From: Taenia hydatigena
Lineage: Eukaryota; Platyhelminthes; Cestoda; Cyclophyllidea; Taeniidae
Direction: 5' to 3'
Length of the DNA stretch: 64,000 bases
NCBI GenBank assembly: GCA_036345935.2
Contig: JADWOT020000010.1
Location: 6,684,587-6,748,586, forward strand
Shown here: piece after piece, positions 38,605 to 49,698 of the stretch
How the letters are laid out: each line of letters starts with the position of its first letter
How positions within the stretch are numbered: position 1 is the first letter of the stretch
Notes under the pieces: generated by a model
Seen by the model: the letters and a program-made list of their open reading frames with translations, nothing else
Database searches by the model: none
Told to the model about the DNA's origin: nothing
Program-made: the position numbers and the translations under genes

Positions 38605-39944
38605 CTACTTGAGATTCCGCGGCTTCTTAATGCTGGCGAGTCTCTCGGCGGAATCAATCGCTTCATTTAGGTTCATGTACTCTTGGAAGGTGGTGCCACA
38701 CCAGGCACCTTGTGGTAGTGCTTGCGGTTCCTAATTCAATTACGCCTTGGCAATCTCACAACATGTGTACACAACGGAGGAGACATCCTTTGACGGCTGC
38801 GGTTGACAATAGCGGTACCTTATAAGATATCAAAGTCCTTAGAACATTCGCTTCACAGAGGCAAAATATGGTGCTGGTAAAGTTGATTAAGTGAAAAGGG
38901 ACTGGTTGAACTCCTTATAGAAGTTTTCAGTCTTGCAGACAAACAGGAAATGGGTTCTGAAATTTATTGGAGCCACATTTATTGTGCTCAGGTTGTATTC
39001 TCCCTTGAAAAGAGTTAATCCCAAAAAGGGATAAGAAATTTATGCCATTAAGCCTCTAAAATGTAGCCGAATGGGTAAAAATCAACAACTAGGGGTGTAA
39101 CCTTGGATACGTCCATTTCTCATTTTTCTCTCCAAAAAAATTGTTCCTTAAAATCCCCCTTAAGGGAGTAGAATGTCTCGCATTTCCAAGACCCAAGGAA
39201 CTCCTAATGAAGCAAGCCGAGTTTGTTCGTCAGCAATAAAAGTGGATTGAACCATTCATTTTAAATGAAGTGTCGTTTTAAAGTAGTGAAGCCTAATTCA
39301 GCTCGAGTGTCAGCAGTTTGACGCCTTGACCTCGAGGTCTTCCACACAATCCTTCTTGGCCCCCGAAAAAATCCCCTTTTGGCATTATTCACAGACAATT
39401 TTACTGCCGGTTCCATTTTCCAGCTATCAATGTAGCTGCTTCTAACGGTTGTAGCTAACACAAAACACAAACACACGAAGAGCTGCCCACTTGGCAGGCA
39501 TGCGGTGAGATGTTTGAGTCAACCGCTCACCCTTCTGCCTCGTGGAGATTTCATTGGCGCCCTTTGGATTGGTGTTGTGTATGCCACACCTTGTCGTGCT
39601 CTGACAGGCGTAAACAACACCCCATCACACTACTATGTGCAACTGCGAGGATGCGCCTTCATTTTCACGTGAAGTTTGCATCCTACCGACTCAACTTTGA
39701 TGCCCGTTGTCATGGCGGTGCCAGGATAAATGATTAAATAGCTAATCGGGTTGGATGGTTGATAGGGCAATAGCTTTGCTTATTATTCACTGCTTATAAA
39801 GAATGAGCAAAAAAAACAAACCGAAATTGACAGACGAAGTCGAATTAAAAATAACCTCCCATCCCTTCCCAATTGCTGCCTTCTGAGAGTGATGTTGCGC
39901 TCTGAGAGTGGACGATTTGGAGTGAATGGATGGTTAACAGTCAT
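38605..39944 (-). CDS. Predicted small protein, 4 exons (~104 aa)
   Basis: Not recognised, but one of the best-supported models. Exons on the minus strand: 39944-39856, 38956-38903, 38818-38773 and 38730-38605. Phases are 2, 2, 0; introns are 899, 84 and 42 nt. A minus-strand AATAAA lies 105 nt past the stop. The product is soluble, with no signal peptide or membrane span, rich in Arg, Asn and aromatic residues, and has the stretch TENFYKEFNQYRYCQPQPSK in the middle and a helical, basic C-terminus (ERLASIKKPRNLK). A Met seven codons upstream (39963-39965) is also possible. The last donor could be shifted by one codon. Small axonemal and cytoskeletal proteins can look like this, but that is only an impression. 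In the second exon the 54 nt encode an unbroken aromatic run, which argues for real coding. Confidence 0.45.
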
Positions 39945-42446
39945 CTGTTTGACACTTCCTGTCATCTGTTATCGATTTTGAATGTGCACGACCTCGACGT
40001 GGGCCAGTGAATGCACTACTGCATCCACTTCGCCAGGAATGCGATGTTACACCTCCAAGTGGCGCACCCTTCATCAGCCTCCTAACCACACCTTCCTCCA
40101 AATGTCATGATTATTAGACTCTGTACCCTCGGCACCGAGTTGAACTCGTCTCATTCGTATCTAAACAAACGACATGTGATGTGTGAAAAGAGTTGACAAC
40201 AATTAGCCAAAATTGAGGTTTGTTAAAGCCGTAGAAACTCCTTTAAGCAAGATACAAAAGATCTTGCTATTATCAGTCCATTTAAACAACATTTTAATCG
40301 CATTGTTTGGGGGCGCCTCATGGAAGTGGACCGAATTTTTGCTTTGTCATGAGCGATGACTATGGGAGCTTTTGGCAAATGCATTCAACCTTGAAGGTGA
40401 TTGGCCTTCTTCCACATAAACAATAAACCACGTTGCATCACCTTTGTGGTCTTGCATTCTGTTTGTTTGAGCTGTAGCTGCTACCCACCTACAGGTGATT
40501 TTATTTGAGAGAAAAGACTTTCTTGTGCTGGCATTGGGAGATCGAATGCCATTAACTGCGACTGGTGATGCAAGGGGTCACTTAACGACTCCCATTACGG
40601 AGTAATACAGTTGCTAATTAAAATGCGCGATTAATAATTCACTTGCGTTTATTTCTGTGGCTTTGGAGATTTTAGAAAGTCACTTTATCTTGCCACTTTA
40701 ATCTACGCGAAATTCTTATGGTAAGAGCAAGACTAACTTCTTAAGTTATGAATCAACAAGACTTGTTATTGGGTGGGAGACCTGTAGGGTGGAGTATCAC
40801 ACGTTGTCTGATTCCAGCTTGTCTAAATCTTGCCAAACCCTCGGAAAAAATCTTACAAGTAACATAAATCACGGCTCAAATTAAAGCATTGTCTCAAACA
40901 AGTTGGAGTTAACTCAACAAAGTCTAAAGGTTGCATTTTTTACTACCTTAGAACGCCCTTTAATTGACGCTTAAATTTTATCTTTATCTAAGTTTTAATT
41001 ATAGTTCAAGGTCTAAAAACTAAGTCATGATAAGCCACCTAAATTATTTACTGGTTAGATTTGCAAATTTTTGCCCATTCAAGCTTAGTAAGATTTTTGA
41101 CAACAATTTTTGCACTCTATTTGACCATTTTATCCATTCATTTTACTTTAGGTGCAAAAGCTCTGTTTTAAATAACTAATGACAAACGATAACTACGAAT
41201 CACAGACCCAAAAATATTTCATTTTAAGTTAAATTTGCAACAAGTTTTGAACTATTGCGCACCACAAATTTATGGTAAGCCGATAGAGAGAATAGACATT
41301 CCATCATTGATATTACCCAAATGTGGGGAAGACACCATTCCATAATCTTTCGTTTAATCACAGCGACTTTTAGCTGTCTGACAGTCCAAATGGGTGCAAA
41401 ATAACTTTAGCCTCCAAGTAATTTTAAAAGCTTAATAAGTTTGTGCTTTTGTTAAAAGCTTAGACACATTAACTGGGAGATAAGCTAAATCCTTTAATTT
41501 GCCAATAAGGGTTAATTTTAGGCCTAAGCTGATTTTCCGATGAAGAGAACAGATAAACACTAACTTTTTGATAAGGCCGACTACTTGCGGCAATGAGAGG
41601 AACTTTCAATGACCAACACACATAATGAACGAATGATTGCATTTTGTATTCGCTTCAAACCGTACACAAAGTGAAGGCTACGCACTCTAAGCGAAATTCA
41701 TCCATTAAAAGCATAAAAACGCTCTTCTGCTTATAAATTATGAGTATAATTGATGCCAAATATCCGATTGTACGGATTTGCAACTCAACCTGTGGTTCCA
41801 ATCTACCAGGATTTTCAAAATCAATTTTAGTATGATTAGTCAAAATTCGAGTAACTTTTCTATTTTGAATAAAATTCACTAGTTGTAGAAATGATGGAGA
41901 TAGTACCTCAGGGGCTAAATGAAAGTTTCGATAGATTAAGTGCTTAATTTACGAATTATTTAAATTACCTAAGTCGTGCACTTTTACTGACTTCTTAGAG
42001 TTAATGTTAAGTATTTCCGTAAACCAGCCGTTAATTTTTGGTCACGTTAAACAACTTAGAGCTGAGAGATAAGCGCTCAGATATGACTACTATTTCAGGC
42101 TTAAATTATAATCAGATTTATTCACTAATAATCACAGCTTGTAGTTAGTACTCACTTTAAGTCGTGAAAGTTCCCAATTCAGTTATGAGTTCTTTGCCAT
42201 TAACCTAAACAGGCATTCAATAAAGACTTGAAATTTGACATTTTTATTCCTTGTGGTTATTCCCACCTGTCAATGAGTTATTCTTGCTTACAGAAGAAAA
42301 AAATATGACCTTAACGAAGATGCACTGATGTCCTAATGCCACTCCGGTGCCAAGGTGGTTGTTTTCATATTTACCAGTATTGGCATGTAGGTAGGCAGAG
42401 CGAGCGAAAATGCGCTTTTCATACTGGAGTGTCATTAAGGCACCAC

Positions 42447-42563
42447 GAGAGAGAGAGAGAGAGAGCGCGACCGTGGGTGCGTGTGCGTGTGTGTCTTTGC
42501 GCGAGACGCCTCACAGACACCTTCTGTGAGAAGTAATCTGATTATGCAGAAACTTCGGGATCC

Positions 42564-42602
<39 letters not shown>
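42447..42602 (+). repeat. (GA)n and (GT)n microsatellites
   Basis: (GA)n at 42447-42465 and a pure (GT)n run at 42566-42602, about 100 nt apart. Confidence 0.95.
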
Positions 42603-42606
<4 letters not shown>

Positions 42607-43158
42607 ATGCTCTCCTGTGTCAACATTACAGTGCAAGATTCTTCAGCTGTGTACATAAACAGGCATTGTTGAGTTGCTTCCTCCTTCCCTTCTTCTTCTG
42701 CTACAAGTTTTCGGCAATTGAGTGCAAATTAAGCTTATTATTAACCTGGTTAGAGAATTATTGCCTTTTCAGAAAGAACTACAAAGCATAGGAGTTTTTA
42801 AGGGCAACATGCATAGTTGAACAATCGCTCAACCTGCTGTATTTAAAACCGCTACAATCTTCGATAGTTTTGGATAGCTTTCACACTAAATTAAGAGAAG
42901 ACGACAGAATATTCTGGGGCCCGAGAAATTAAGTATTTAAATGAATATCTCAATTTTATTGTCATTAGAACTTACTTCAACACCATCGTGACCGCACGAG
43001 AAACCACCAGCGCATTCCCGCTCAAAGTTATCATTTTGTCTACGTGATGTCAGCAAGAAAAATGTCACTTTCTCAGACTGATAACATTCTGTATCAAGTG
43101 GAGCATTTGTGGGGTGGCTTGCGAAAAACAGCCAGCAGGACATGTGGGGTAATCCAGT

Positions 43159-43174
43159 GTCACACATACGTGAC
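43159..43174. promoter_or_regulatory. Near-palindrome, GTCAC...GTGAC family (copy 3)
   Basis: GTCACACATACGTGAC. One mismatch pair breaks symmetry; the outer GTCAC/GTGAC arms are intact. Confidence 0.3.
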
Positions 43175-43437
43175 GCCAATTGCAGAGATTCTTGTTCTGT
43201 TCTCACATCAAATGTCGAAGTGAGTTGAAAATTTTCTTAAAAAGCCTTAAAAGAAAATTTGAACGAAAGAATTACAGGATGTCTTTTGAGCTAGACAAAG
43301 CAAACCGATTAAGTCCTTTTGGTTTAAGAAGAAATTTATAAACAAGATTGATGCAGGAACAGAATTTTTTAACAGAGATAAAAATAGATGGGAAAGGATA
43401 AACTTGGACTCATGCGTAATTGATTATAAGGAGGTTA

Positions 43438-43722
43438 TCCTCCTCCTCCTCCTCCTCCTCCTCCTCCTCCTCCTCCTCCTCCTCCTCCTCCTCCTCCTCC
43501 TCCTCCTCCTCCTCCTCCTCCTCCTCCTCCTCCTCCTCCTCCTCCTCCTCCTCCTCCTCTCCTCCTCCTCCTCCTCCTCCTCCTCTCCTCCTCCTCCTCC
43601 TCCTCCTCCTCCTCCTCCTCCTCTCCTCCTCCTCTCCTCCTCCTCCTCCTCCTCCTCCTCCCCTCCTCCTCCTCCTCCTCCCCTCTCCTCCTCCTCCTCC
43701 TCCTCCTCCTCCTCCTCCTCCC
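43438..43722 (+). repeat. (TCC)n polypyrimidine tract, ~285 nt
   Basis: Almost pure TCC units with six or so single-base interruptions (extra or missing bases, as TCTCC or CCCC). All six frames through it are open as Leu, Ser, Pro or Glu, Gly, Arg runs and do not represent protein. Confidence 0.97.
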
Positions 43723-45026
43723 ATCCATCTATGTAAACATCTGTCAATCTCCCGTCAACTTAGCTCGCCGCCTTTTTGCCTGCGCATCTGTTCGTAAGCG
43801 CTATCCAACTAACCATCTGTTTGCCAGCCATCGTGCAGCTACGGCCGGTTCAACCTACTATGTCATCAAACACCTCAGTCCCGACGACCCATTTTCGACT
43901 CTTTTTAAGATGTGGCCGCAATGCGAGTCCGCGAAGGCGCAAATGAATAAGTCATGCCAAACTGCCCATAAAGTTGACCCACTTTATGGCATCCGCGGCA
44001 GTGGCAGATGTTCTAAGCTGATTAAAGCCTTTCCTCTCACCCATCCCCATGCATGAAGCATTTTACAATGTGTGCATTTTTGTTTAAAAACGCCATTCCT
44101 TTTTAAATGAAGCAAGACGGCACAGAGCAGTGAGTGTGGGTGCGAATCTTGGACAAAAAGACGTCCCGATTGAACCAGATCCAACGCCACTAACTCGGTT
44201 GACAGAGGGACGTAAGCATTTGACAAGACTGTATCGCTTTAGAAAGCGAAAGAATAAGAACACCAAATGTTTTTCGACTGGGACTTTTCTTTAGGTGACC
44301 TTTTCCTTACTATTTTTGGGTTATGGGCAAATTTTAAGGGTTCAAGGCCACTCCCCTCTCGACTGGTAGCCGCCTTATCTCCGAAGCACATCTGTAAAAT
44401 TCATGCACCGTATTTTGGGCAAAAAATGTGTGAATAACTAACAAAAAAGGGTCAGCGGAATTCAATTCACCTTTCGCTTTTAAAACAGCCATTTTTTGTG
44501 CTTTTATCAAGTGGTGATAAAGTAGGAGTGGGGCAAAAGTGCAGTAGGACCTCCTCGCAGAGGCCTTAATCATTTTTACCTGCTAGGACAAACATTTAGC
44601 TAAAGATAATCCCCACAATAATGTGTCAAGTGTTTTCTGATATATTTTTGCTAAAAAGCTTATCTTGTAATTGCAGAGGAGGTGGTTTGCCATTTTTATT
44701 GTCGCGTCACACATATGTGACACGTGTTGTACATCAATTTTACGCTGATTAGCCGCGTCAGATTAAGCGTCTCGAGTGTAGTGTTTGAGCTCTAGGGTGT
44801 AAAGCAACAAAACATCTTTCTTTTTTAGAAGACATAACGTAAGGTGGATAGTGCATGCCGTAGGCAGCAGTGGACGGTTCGACCCTTCTCTGGCGGACGA
44901 GTTTGGCAGGTGTTGAGATGGTAAAAAGCTGCACACTGACCTTAAAATAACCCTTTGCTGACAAGCGCAGGTCGGAGCCAAGCATAGGTACAATTCCTAA
45001 TCGTCTTGGCACCAGCGTCGGCATCG
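43723..45026. other. Unassigned stretch with coding-like frames
   Basis: An open frame without a start runs out of the (TCC)n tract to a TGA at about 44056 and reads protein-like. Another on the plus strand ends at a GTAAGC donor near 44212. I could not connect them to each other or to the gene at 45027 without ambiguity. Palindrome copy 4 is at 44706-44721. Confidence 0.3.
44706..44721. promoter_or_regulatory. Near-palindrome, GTCAC...GTGAC family (copy 4)
   Basis: GTCACACATATGTGAC, about 320 nt upstream of the start codon at 45027. The position would suit a promoter element, but copies 1 and 2 lie in introns. Confidence 0.3.
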
Positions 45027-46172
45027 ATGACGTCCACTCCATCGGTAGTTCCGATGGAGAACCAGTCCTCCTACGGCATGATCAAGCTCCCAGTCGAGGT
45101 TATTGCAGCTGCTATGGGCTCACCAGGAAAGAAGTACCAAAGGTTTGCAAGTAGGATGGCTCAGTTAACAGGTAATCGCGGCTCTAGGCAGACTTTAAAG
45201 TCCCACTTCAGGGGTAAATCACCTTAGAATTATTCAGCCTCCGCACAAGTTGTTCACACACATTGTGCGCTTTGCGAAGTGATGTGAATGCATCAAAGAT
45301 TTTTTCAGCGTCAAGAGCACCCCAGGACTAATTTGACACGAAGTTTTCTCACAAGAGGTTTCACTCCTTACCATTTGAAATGGAGCGCAGATAATTTTTT
45401 TGGAATAATTTAACACTTTTTTTCCTGCTTAATTCCATCTTGGCTACGATGCGTGAGATGGGGGTTAATGGGCCAAAAATGCATTTCTCTGAACTTCTTT
45501 TGCCAATGTTCACTTTTCTAGTCACATTCCAATCGACCGCACGCAACTGTTCAACGCCGAGGCGAGGTGACAGACCCTTCAGTGGATGTCAACTGGAGAG
45601 TACGGCGGAGATGGTTGCAAATGCCCAACTTCCTTTCAGCTGACCTTCAGAATCAAGGGCAGCCCTTTGGACTGAAGCGGTGCGATCACCGTTGAGCCGG
45701 TGGGAACTCCCAACGATGTGTTTGTCTGTTCGAAGGAACGTTATAATAGAAAAGCTCTGGCTCCAACTAGTTAAGTAGAGCGTAAACATTATGAAGTGCC
45801 AGTAGCGCTTTTGTTAAGCAAATGGTGAGACTAAAGGCCAGAGTATTCAGGCGTAGCCCTTTAACGCAGCTTCCATCACAACCTGTTGCTTGACGGCCCC
45901 ATCTCCAACCTTTCCAACTGTGTTACATTCTATGGTGATCGAGAAAAGAGGGAGTTTCTGAAGCTTGGAATAGGTTGTTAGCAGGATTGCTTGAATTGAT
46001 TAATACTTTCCTTGATGCCGAGTTTCGCCACCCTGAAATCAACTCAAAGCTAGTTCGTAACGCCGACCCAATTGATAAACATCAGACTCCACCTACACTC
46101 CATGGTACTGGGCTTCAAAGGGAGCTCAATTTAGCGGAGACCACAATAATGAGTATGACAAATCTGGACTGA
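45027..46172 (+). CDS. Predicted soluble protein, 2 exons (111 aa)
   Basis: Not recognised. Exons are 45027-45171 and 45982-46172, joined in phase 1 over an 810-nt intron (donor GTAATC, acceptor TTGTTAG). The first exon has a Ser/Thr/Pro leader followed by a helix-like stretch (IKLPVEVIAAAMGSP, KKYQRFASRMAQLT). The second continues it smoothly (GLLELINTFLDAEF) and ends in a hydrophilic tail of about 45 residues. No signal peptide or membrane span. The continuity of the helix across the splice is the best argument. A competing reading uses another frame of the same first exon and an exon at 45522-45695; I consider it weaker. A short optional exon at 45522-45565 also fits the phase. No AATAAA is seen directly after the stop; a repeat begins about 30 nt beyond. 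Confidence 0.42.
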
Positions 46173-46199
46173 CCTGCACGTCTCTGTTTCAGCCTACGC

Positions 46200-47035
46200 A
46201 CACGCAGACGTCGTCAGTCACGTCATGAGCGCCGACCACTTGCACCAGATCGGTGCAGGTAGCCACTCCGTAAAGCTCACGAACCATTTCGATCACTCGC
46301 TCCATGCGACAAGGCTTGAAAACAATTGAAAACTGGATCAAAGTTGAGGTCCTGATGAAGGGTCATTAAAGTCTCATCTTAAAGTCTAGACGACAGCGCA
46401 TAAAATGGAAATAGACTTGCGCCAAAGCTTGATGCCAATGATCAGTTTGGTCATTCGGATCTTACAAATGGGACACATGAATATCCTGAGGCAGAAGTCA
46501 GTCACACGCCATTCATTCATCCATTCACCTGACCAAACAAGCAGCCACCAAACAATTCGCTGTGACCAATACGCAAACAATGCGCAAGTGAAAGGAAATA
46601 CAGTAGAGGGGAGTAGAACGAGGACCCACCAGCCGTCGACGCCAACAGGAACGCCTGTTCACCTCCAGCCGTTCCTGTGGAAGCGGCTGGCAGAAGAATC
46701 ACCTGTTGTGGCGCCGTGCTCGCAGTGCCAGCAGTCGATACAATGTTCGACAGTGGTGGACGTCGCATGGGCTGTTCACTGGTACCCTTCAACTTGCGCG
46801 CCGCAGTATTCAATACTGATTCGTCCAGAAACTCCTTCGCCACATGACGCGTTCGTCCTGTCGTGGAGGAGTGTCCAATCTTCAGGCCTACAATTTTTTA
46901 GTAGCAAAAGCAGTGTTGTGAGAGACGACTACTTGAACGGTTTTTCAAGAAAAAAAGATCCAGATGGTGATAAGCCATACGCAAAATTCAATGACATCTA
47001 ATGTGGAATTTGAACAATTAAAACTCGATTTGCCG
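46200..47035 (-). repeat. Left copy of exon-carrying inverted duplication
   Basis: Matches 61760-62645 in reverse complement. Identity is near-complete over 46345-46995 and fades outward over about 100 nt at each end. It includes one exon of the right-edge gene plus intron sequence on both sides, so the copy was made at DNA level, not from spliced RNA. Confidence 0.85.
46663..46887 (-). pseudogene. Detached copy of a 225-nt exon
   Basis: Counterpart of the exon at 61914-62138. It has the same length, no frameshift or stop, and keeps the acceptor (TTGTAG before GCCTGAAG) and donor (GGAG|GTGAAC). Only scattered substitutions differ, for example one synonymous change in an Arg codon. The neighbouring exons are absent and the strand is opposite, so it is an orphan exon: a pseudogene fragment, unless it has been captured by another transcript. 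Confidence 0.65.
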
Positions 47036-48243
47036 GACCTATTCGTTGAACACCTCTAACTGGTGACTATCTGTGTGTTCATGCAGTCTTTTAGGTTTCA
47101 CAGGATTTTTTGTTGGCGGATTGGAGACTCTTGATAAGTCCTGAGTCCAAGCATGTTCCACAACGGTTCCCACTTCTTTTAATACAGTCAAATAGCGGAT
47201 TCCTTTTTCACCTTGTTGAGACCATCACCAAGACCTAGTTGATATCCCTTTGTGGAGGAGTCGTGGGAGGTGGAAGGGTAGAATTGCCGAAATACAGCCC
47301 CATTCAAAGAAAATTAGGACCATTGAATGGTGCAGTCATTTGGGGTTTGTCACTGTTACGACATCACGGGAAGTACTGGGGTGACCAGTTGTTCCTACTG
47401 CCAATACTGACAGTAAGTACCCCGTACAACTGTCAATCACAATGCTGATGTGTGCAAAGAATAAAGTTTCCTGTTGCTAATGGATACGATGACAGGCAGG
47501 GAAGTTGAAGGGTGTGTAAACGGTCGAAGTCGTGGCGGAGCTGCGTACTTACCTTGGGGCACATCAGTCTCTTCCCTGAGCCCACAACCAGAAGCATCAT
47601 CCATCGTGCATCCAAGTTGCTCAAGAAATGTGCAATTTATACAAACATTAACAGCATGGAGGAGCCTGCACAGGCTGACCTTTAAGACAGGTCACTCGTC
47701 ACTGCCGACGCCAAATTGAAGTAGGCCACCTCTTGCTGGCTCACTCACACTGCCAGACTCATCTGTTCTCAAGCTTTTGAGGAGGTAATGAACCAACACT
47801 GCTATAGAATGGTCTCTCGACTGCATAGCACGAAGAAGACCCACAAGCACCGGCTTGACCTAGAACCTCGTAGCCCAAGGTCACGTCCACTTCGTAGCGG
47901 ACCGCTTATATTTACCACTTAAGGTAATAAGCGTACTTTAATAGTGAAAGTGAACTTTTAACACCTCCATAGACGGTGTCTGCTGGTCATCAGGCCGCCC
48001 GCCCGCCTACTTCATAATCCCACTTTGAACATCTGGTCCCTGAACCACTGGTGATCCAACTTCCGCGCAGTTAGAAGTGAGTAAGGCAAATTGGCTCATA
48101 GAACTAAAGAAAAAAAATGCTATTCAATAAACTTTTATTGCTTCTACATTACAAATTTTAATGGCCCCTTTTGTGGCTTTTCCCCCATTTTATCGCCTTC
48201 AAAATTTACCGTAAGCATAACTGGCAGAGCTGTCGTTATTTAA
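47036..48243. other. Unassigned stretch
   Basis: Two strong-looking donors face opposite ways: plus strand GTAAGT at 47413 and minus strand AAG|GTAAGT near 47552. No consistent exon chain was found on either strand. The minus-strand AATAAA at 48134-48139 may belong to the frame that ends at 48244. Confidence 0.3.
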
Positions 48244-48606
48244 TTAATCAGATGTCATAAAATTTTGAGGATGATTTATGCACACTCTTTCCTGTAGTTG
48301 TAATAAAATGAAGTGATCTGGTAGGGATTGGTAACCCCAGGCCTGGCGCTGGTTCGGCTTTGTTACTCGGCTAAAGGTGAGGAGAGCTGAAGGTCTTCCA
48401 GCATGACCCGAGGGCCTGGGCTGATAGGGTTCGCGTTGTTTTAACACAAGCGATGAAACAAAATGCCAACTCGGTACACAGGCGAGTCCATTAGCGGCCT
48501 CTTTAATAAAGCAAAGGAGTGAGGAGGTGATCCGATGTACGCGGACGTTTCCACCTCCGCAGATTGCATGTTCTTCCTCTGTGGCGTGTCCTTTGGAGCG
48601 TGTCAA
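48244..48606 (-). CDS. Possible single-exon or terminal-exon ORF (120 aa)
   Basis: Not recognised. ATG to TAA, hydrophilic, with four Cys and even codon use. A minus-strand AATAAA lies about 105 nt past the stop (48134-48139). No hydrophobic segment. It could be a chance frame; a 120-codon run is not rare enough to be decisive in 64 kb. Confidence 0.25.
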   Translation of the reverse strand: MTRSKGHATEEEHAICGGGNVRVHRITSSLLCFIKEAANGLACVPSWHFVSSLVLKQREPYQPRPSGHAGRPSALLTFSRVTKPNQRQAWGYQSLPDHFILLQLQERVCINHPQNFMTSD

Positions 48607-49449
48607 CAGCTCCAGTCCTCCCAGCTCTCCTGTGTGTTGGTAAGTAGTATGTTCTCCGGTGCTACTTTGAGTAATTAATGTGGAGTAGAGCTGAGAGGCT
48701 GTTATTAGGCCCCGGGGACCCCGACTGGCGCGGCCGTGTGACTGGACTGCCAGCTCACCACTGTTAGCAATGCAGAAGGGCGTCTGCTTCCCCCATAAAT
48801 CCCAACAGTCGGGAGCAATTTAAAACAAGGAAGAGAAAAACATTTCAAGAATTTTCTACAATCGCACCTAACTCAGGTGGAGGTACATCCACACAGTTTT
48901 GTATCCTACGAGTACAATATGGAAGTGCAAAGTGCGGTGGATGGGTCATGGTCATGTTTAGATCATATTTTGTTTTGTTTTGTTGTTTTGTTTCCATTTT
49001 TGTGTTGGTAGTGGAGTCTACGAGGGGCGATTGACGGAAAGGGCCCTCGAAGTGGCGCTGCCTGGTGGTGTTGGTGGCACCTTAGACAGATGGGTGGTTG
49101 TCACTGAAGCCAAGGCCGAGTGCAGTTGGCATTGGAGGTCCGCGGAGGCACCACATGATGCAGCTCCTTGAATAGGCTTGCTTTCGTGCCAAAATTCCAT
49201 ATAATGTGACTGACGCGTAGAGTACGCCTCCCAGGCTTCATGATTGAATCCTTTCCTATCACTGTTATTTTCCACTCACCCTGTTGATGTCAGAAGGTGG
49301 CCCCAGGGACGCTGATACTTATTTAAGCATTCGGTTTGTTTTTTTTATTTGTTTCAAAAAACAACGCAGTCTATCACGATACGATCTTTACGTTGCGTCA
49401 GACCACCTACACAACGGGACTCCAAGTCTTGCCACTCCTTTTATCAAGA
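48607..49449. other. Unassigned stretch
   Basis: Both strands are open at 49018-49275: plus strand after a good acceptor (TTGGTAG), minus strand from an ATG. I could not choose, so I call neither. Confidence 0.3.
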
Positions 49450-49698
49450 GGGAGGAGGAGGAGGAGGAGGAGGAGGAGGGGAGGAGGAGGAGGAGGAGGA
49501 GGAGGAGGAGGAGGAGGAGGAGGAGAGGAGGAGGAGGAGGAGGAGAGGAGGGGAGGAGGAGAGGAGGAGGAGGAGGAGGAGGAGGAGGAGGAGGAGGAGG
49601 AGGAGGAGGAGGAGGAGAGGAGGAGGAGGAGGAGGAGAGGAGGAGGAGGAGGAGGAGGAGGAGGAGGAGGAGGAGGAGGAGGAGGAGGAGGAGGAGGG
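49450..49698 (+). repeat. (GGA)n polypurine tract, ~250 nt
   Basis: Nearly pure GGA units with a few interruptions (AGAGG, GGGG). It is the opposite-strand counterpart in composition of the (TCC)n tract 6 kb to the left. Open frames through it are artefacts. Confidence 0.97.

Larger units (their letters stand above)
39945..43437. other. A/T-rich intergenic stretch
   Basis: About 3.5 kb with almost no open frames, strongly A/T-rich at 40200-42250. It holds (GA)n at 42447-42465 and (GT)n at 42566-42602, and a GTCAC palindrome copy at 43159-43174. No gene seen. Confidence 0.5.

Noticed and set aside
43404..43797. Long frames of poly-Leu, poly-Ser, poly-Pro, poly-Glu, poly-Gly and poly-Arg
   Set aside because: All six frames through a (TCC)n repeat stay open because the unit contains no stop; the same holds for 49284-49830 over (GGA)n.
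43723..44056. Plus-strand open frame of about 110 codons downstream of the (TCC)n tract
   Set aside because: Protein-like composition, but no start, no convincing acceptor outside the repeat, and no partner exon.
44829..45695. An alternative three-exon plus-strand model (44829-44909, 45016-45142, 45522-45695) with matching phases
   Set aside because: It overlaps the 45027-46172 model in another frame. The latter starts with Met and continues a helix smoothly across its splice. Both cannot be right, which also shows that phase matching alone can mislead.
47239..47719. Plus-strand frames with a GTAAGT donor at 47413, and a minus-strand Cys-containing exon ending at a GTAAGT near 47552
   Set aside because: The phases of possible partners do not agree on the plus strand. 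The minus-strand chain would rest on a single short exon with no family match.
49018..49275. Overlapping open frames on both strands
   Set aside because: Each looks codon-like. Neither has a consistent exon chain, so the strand cannot be decided.
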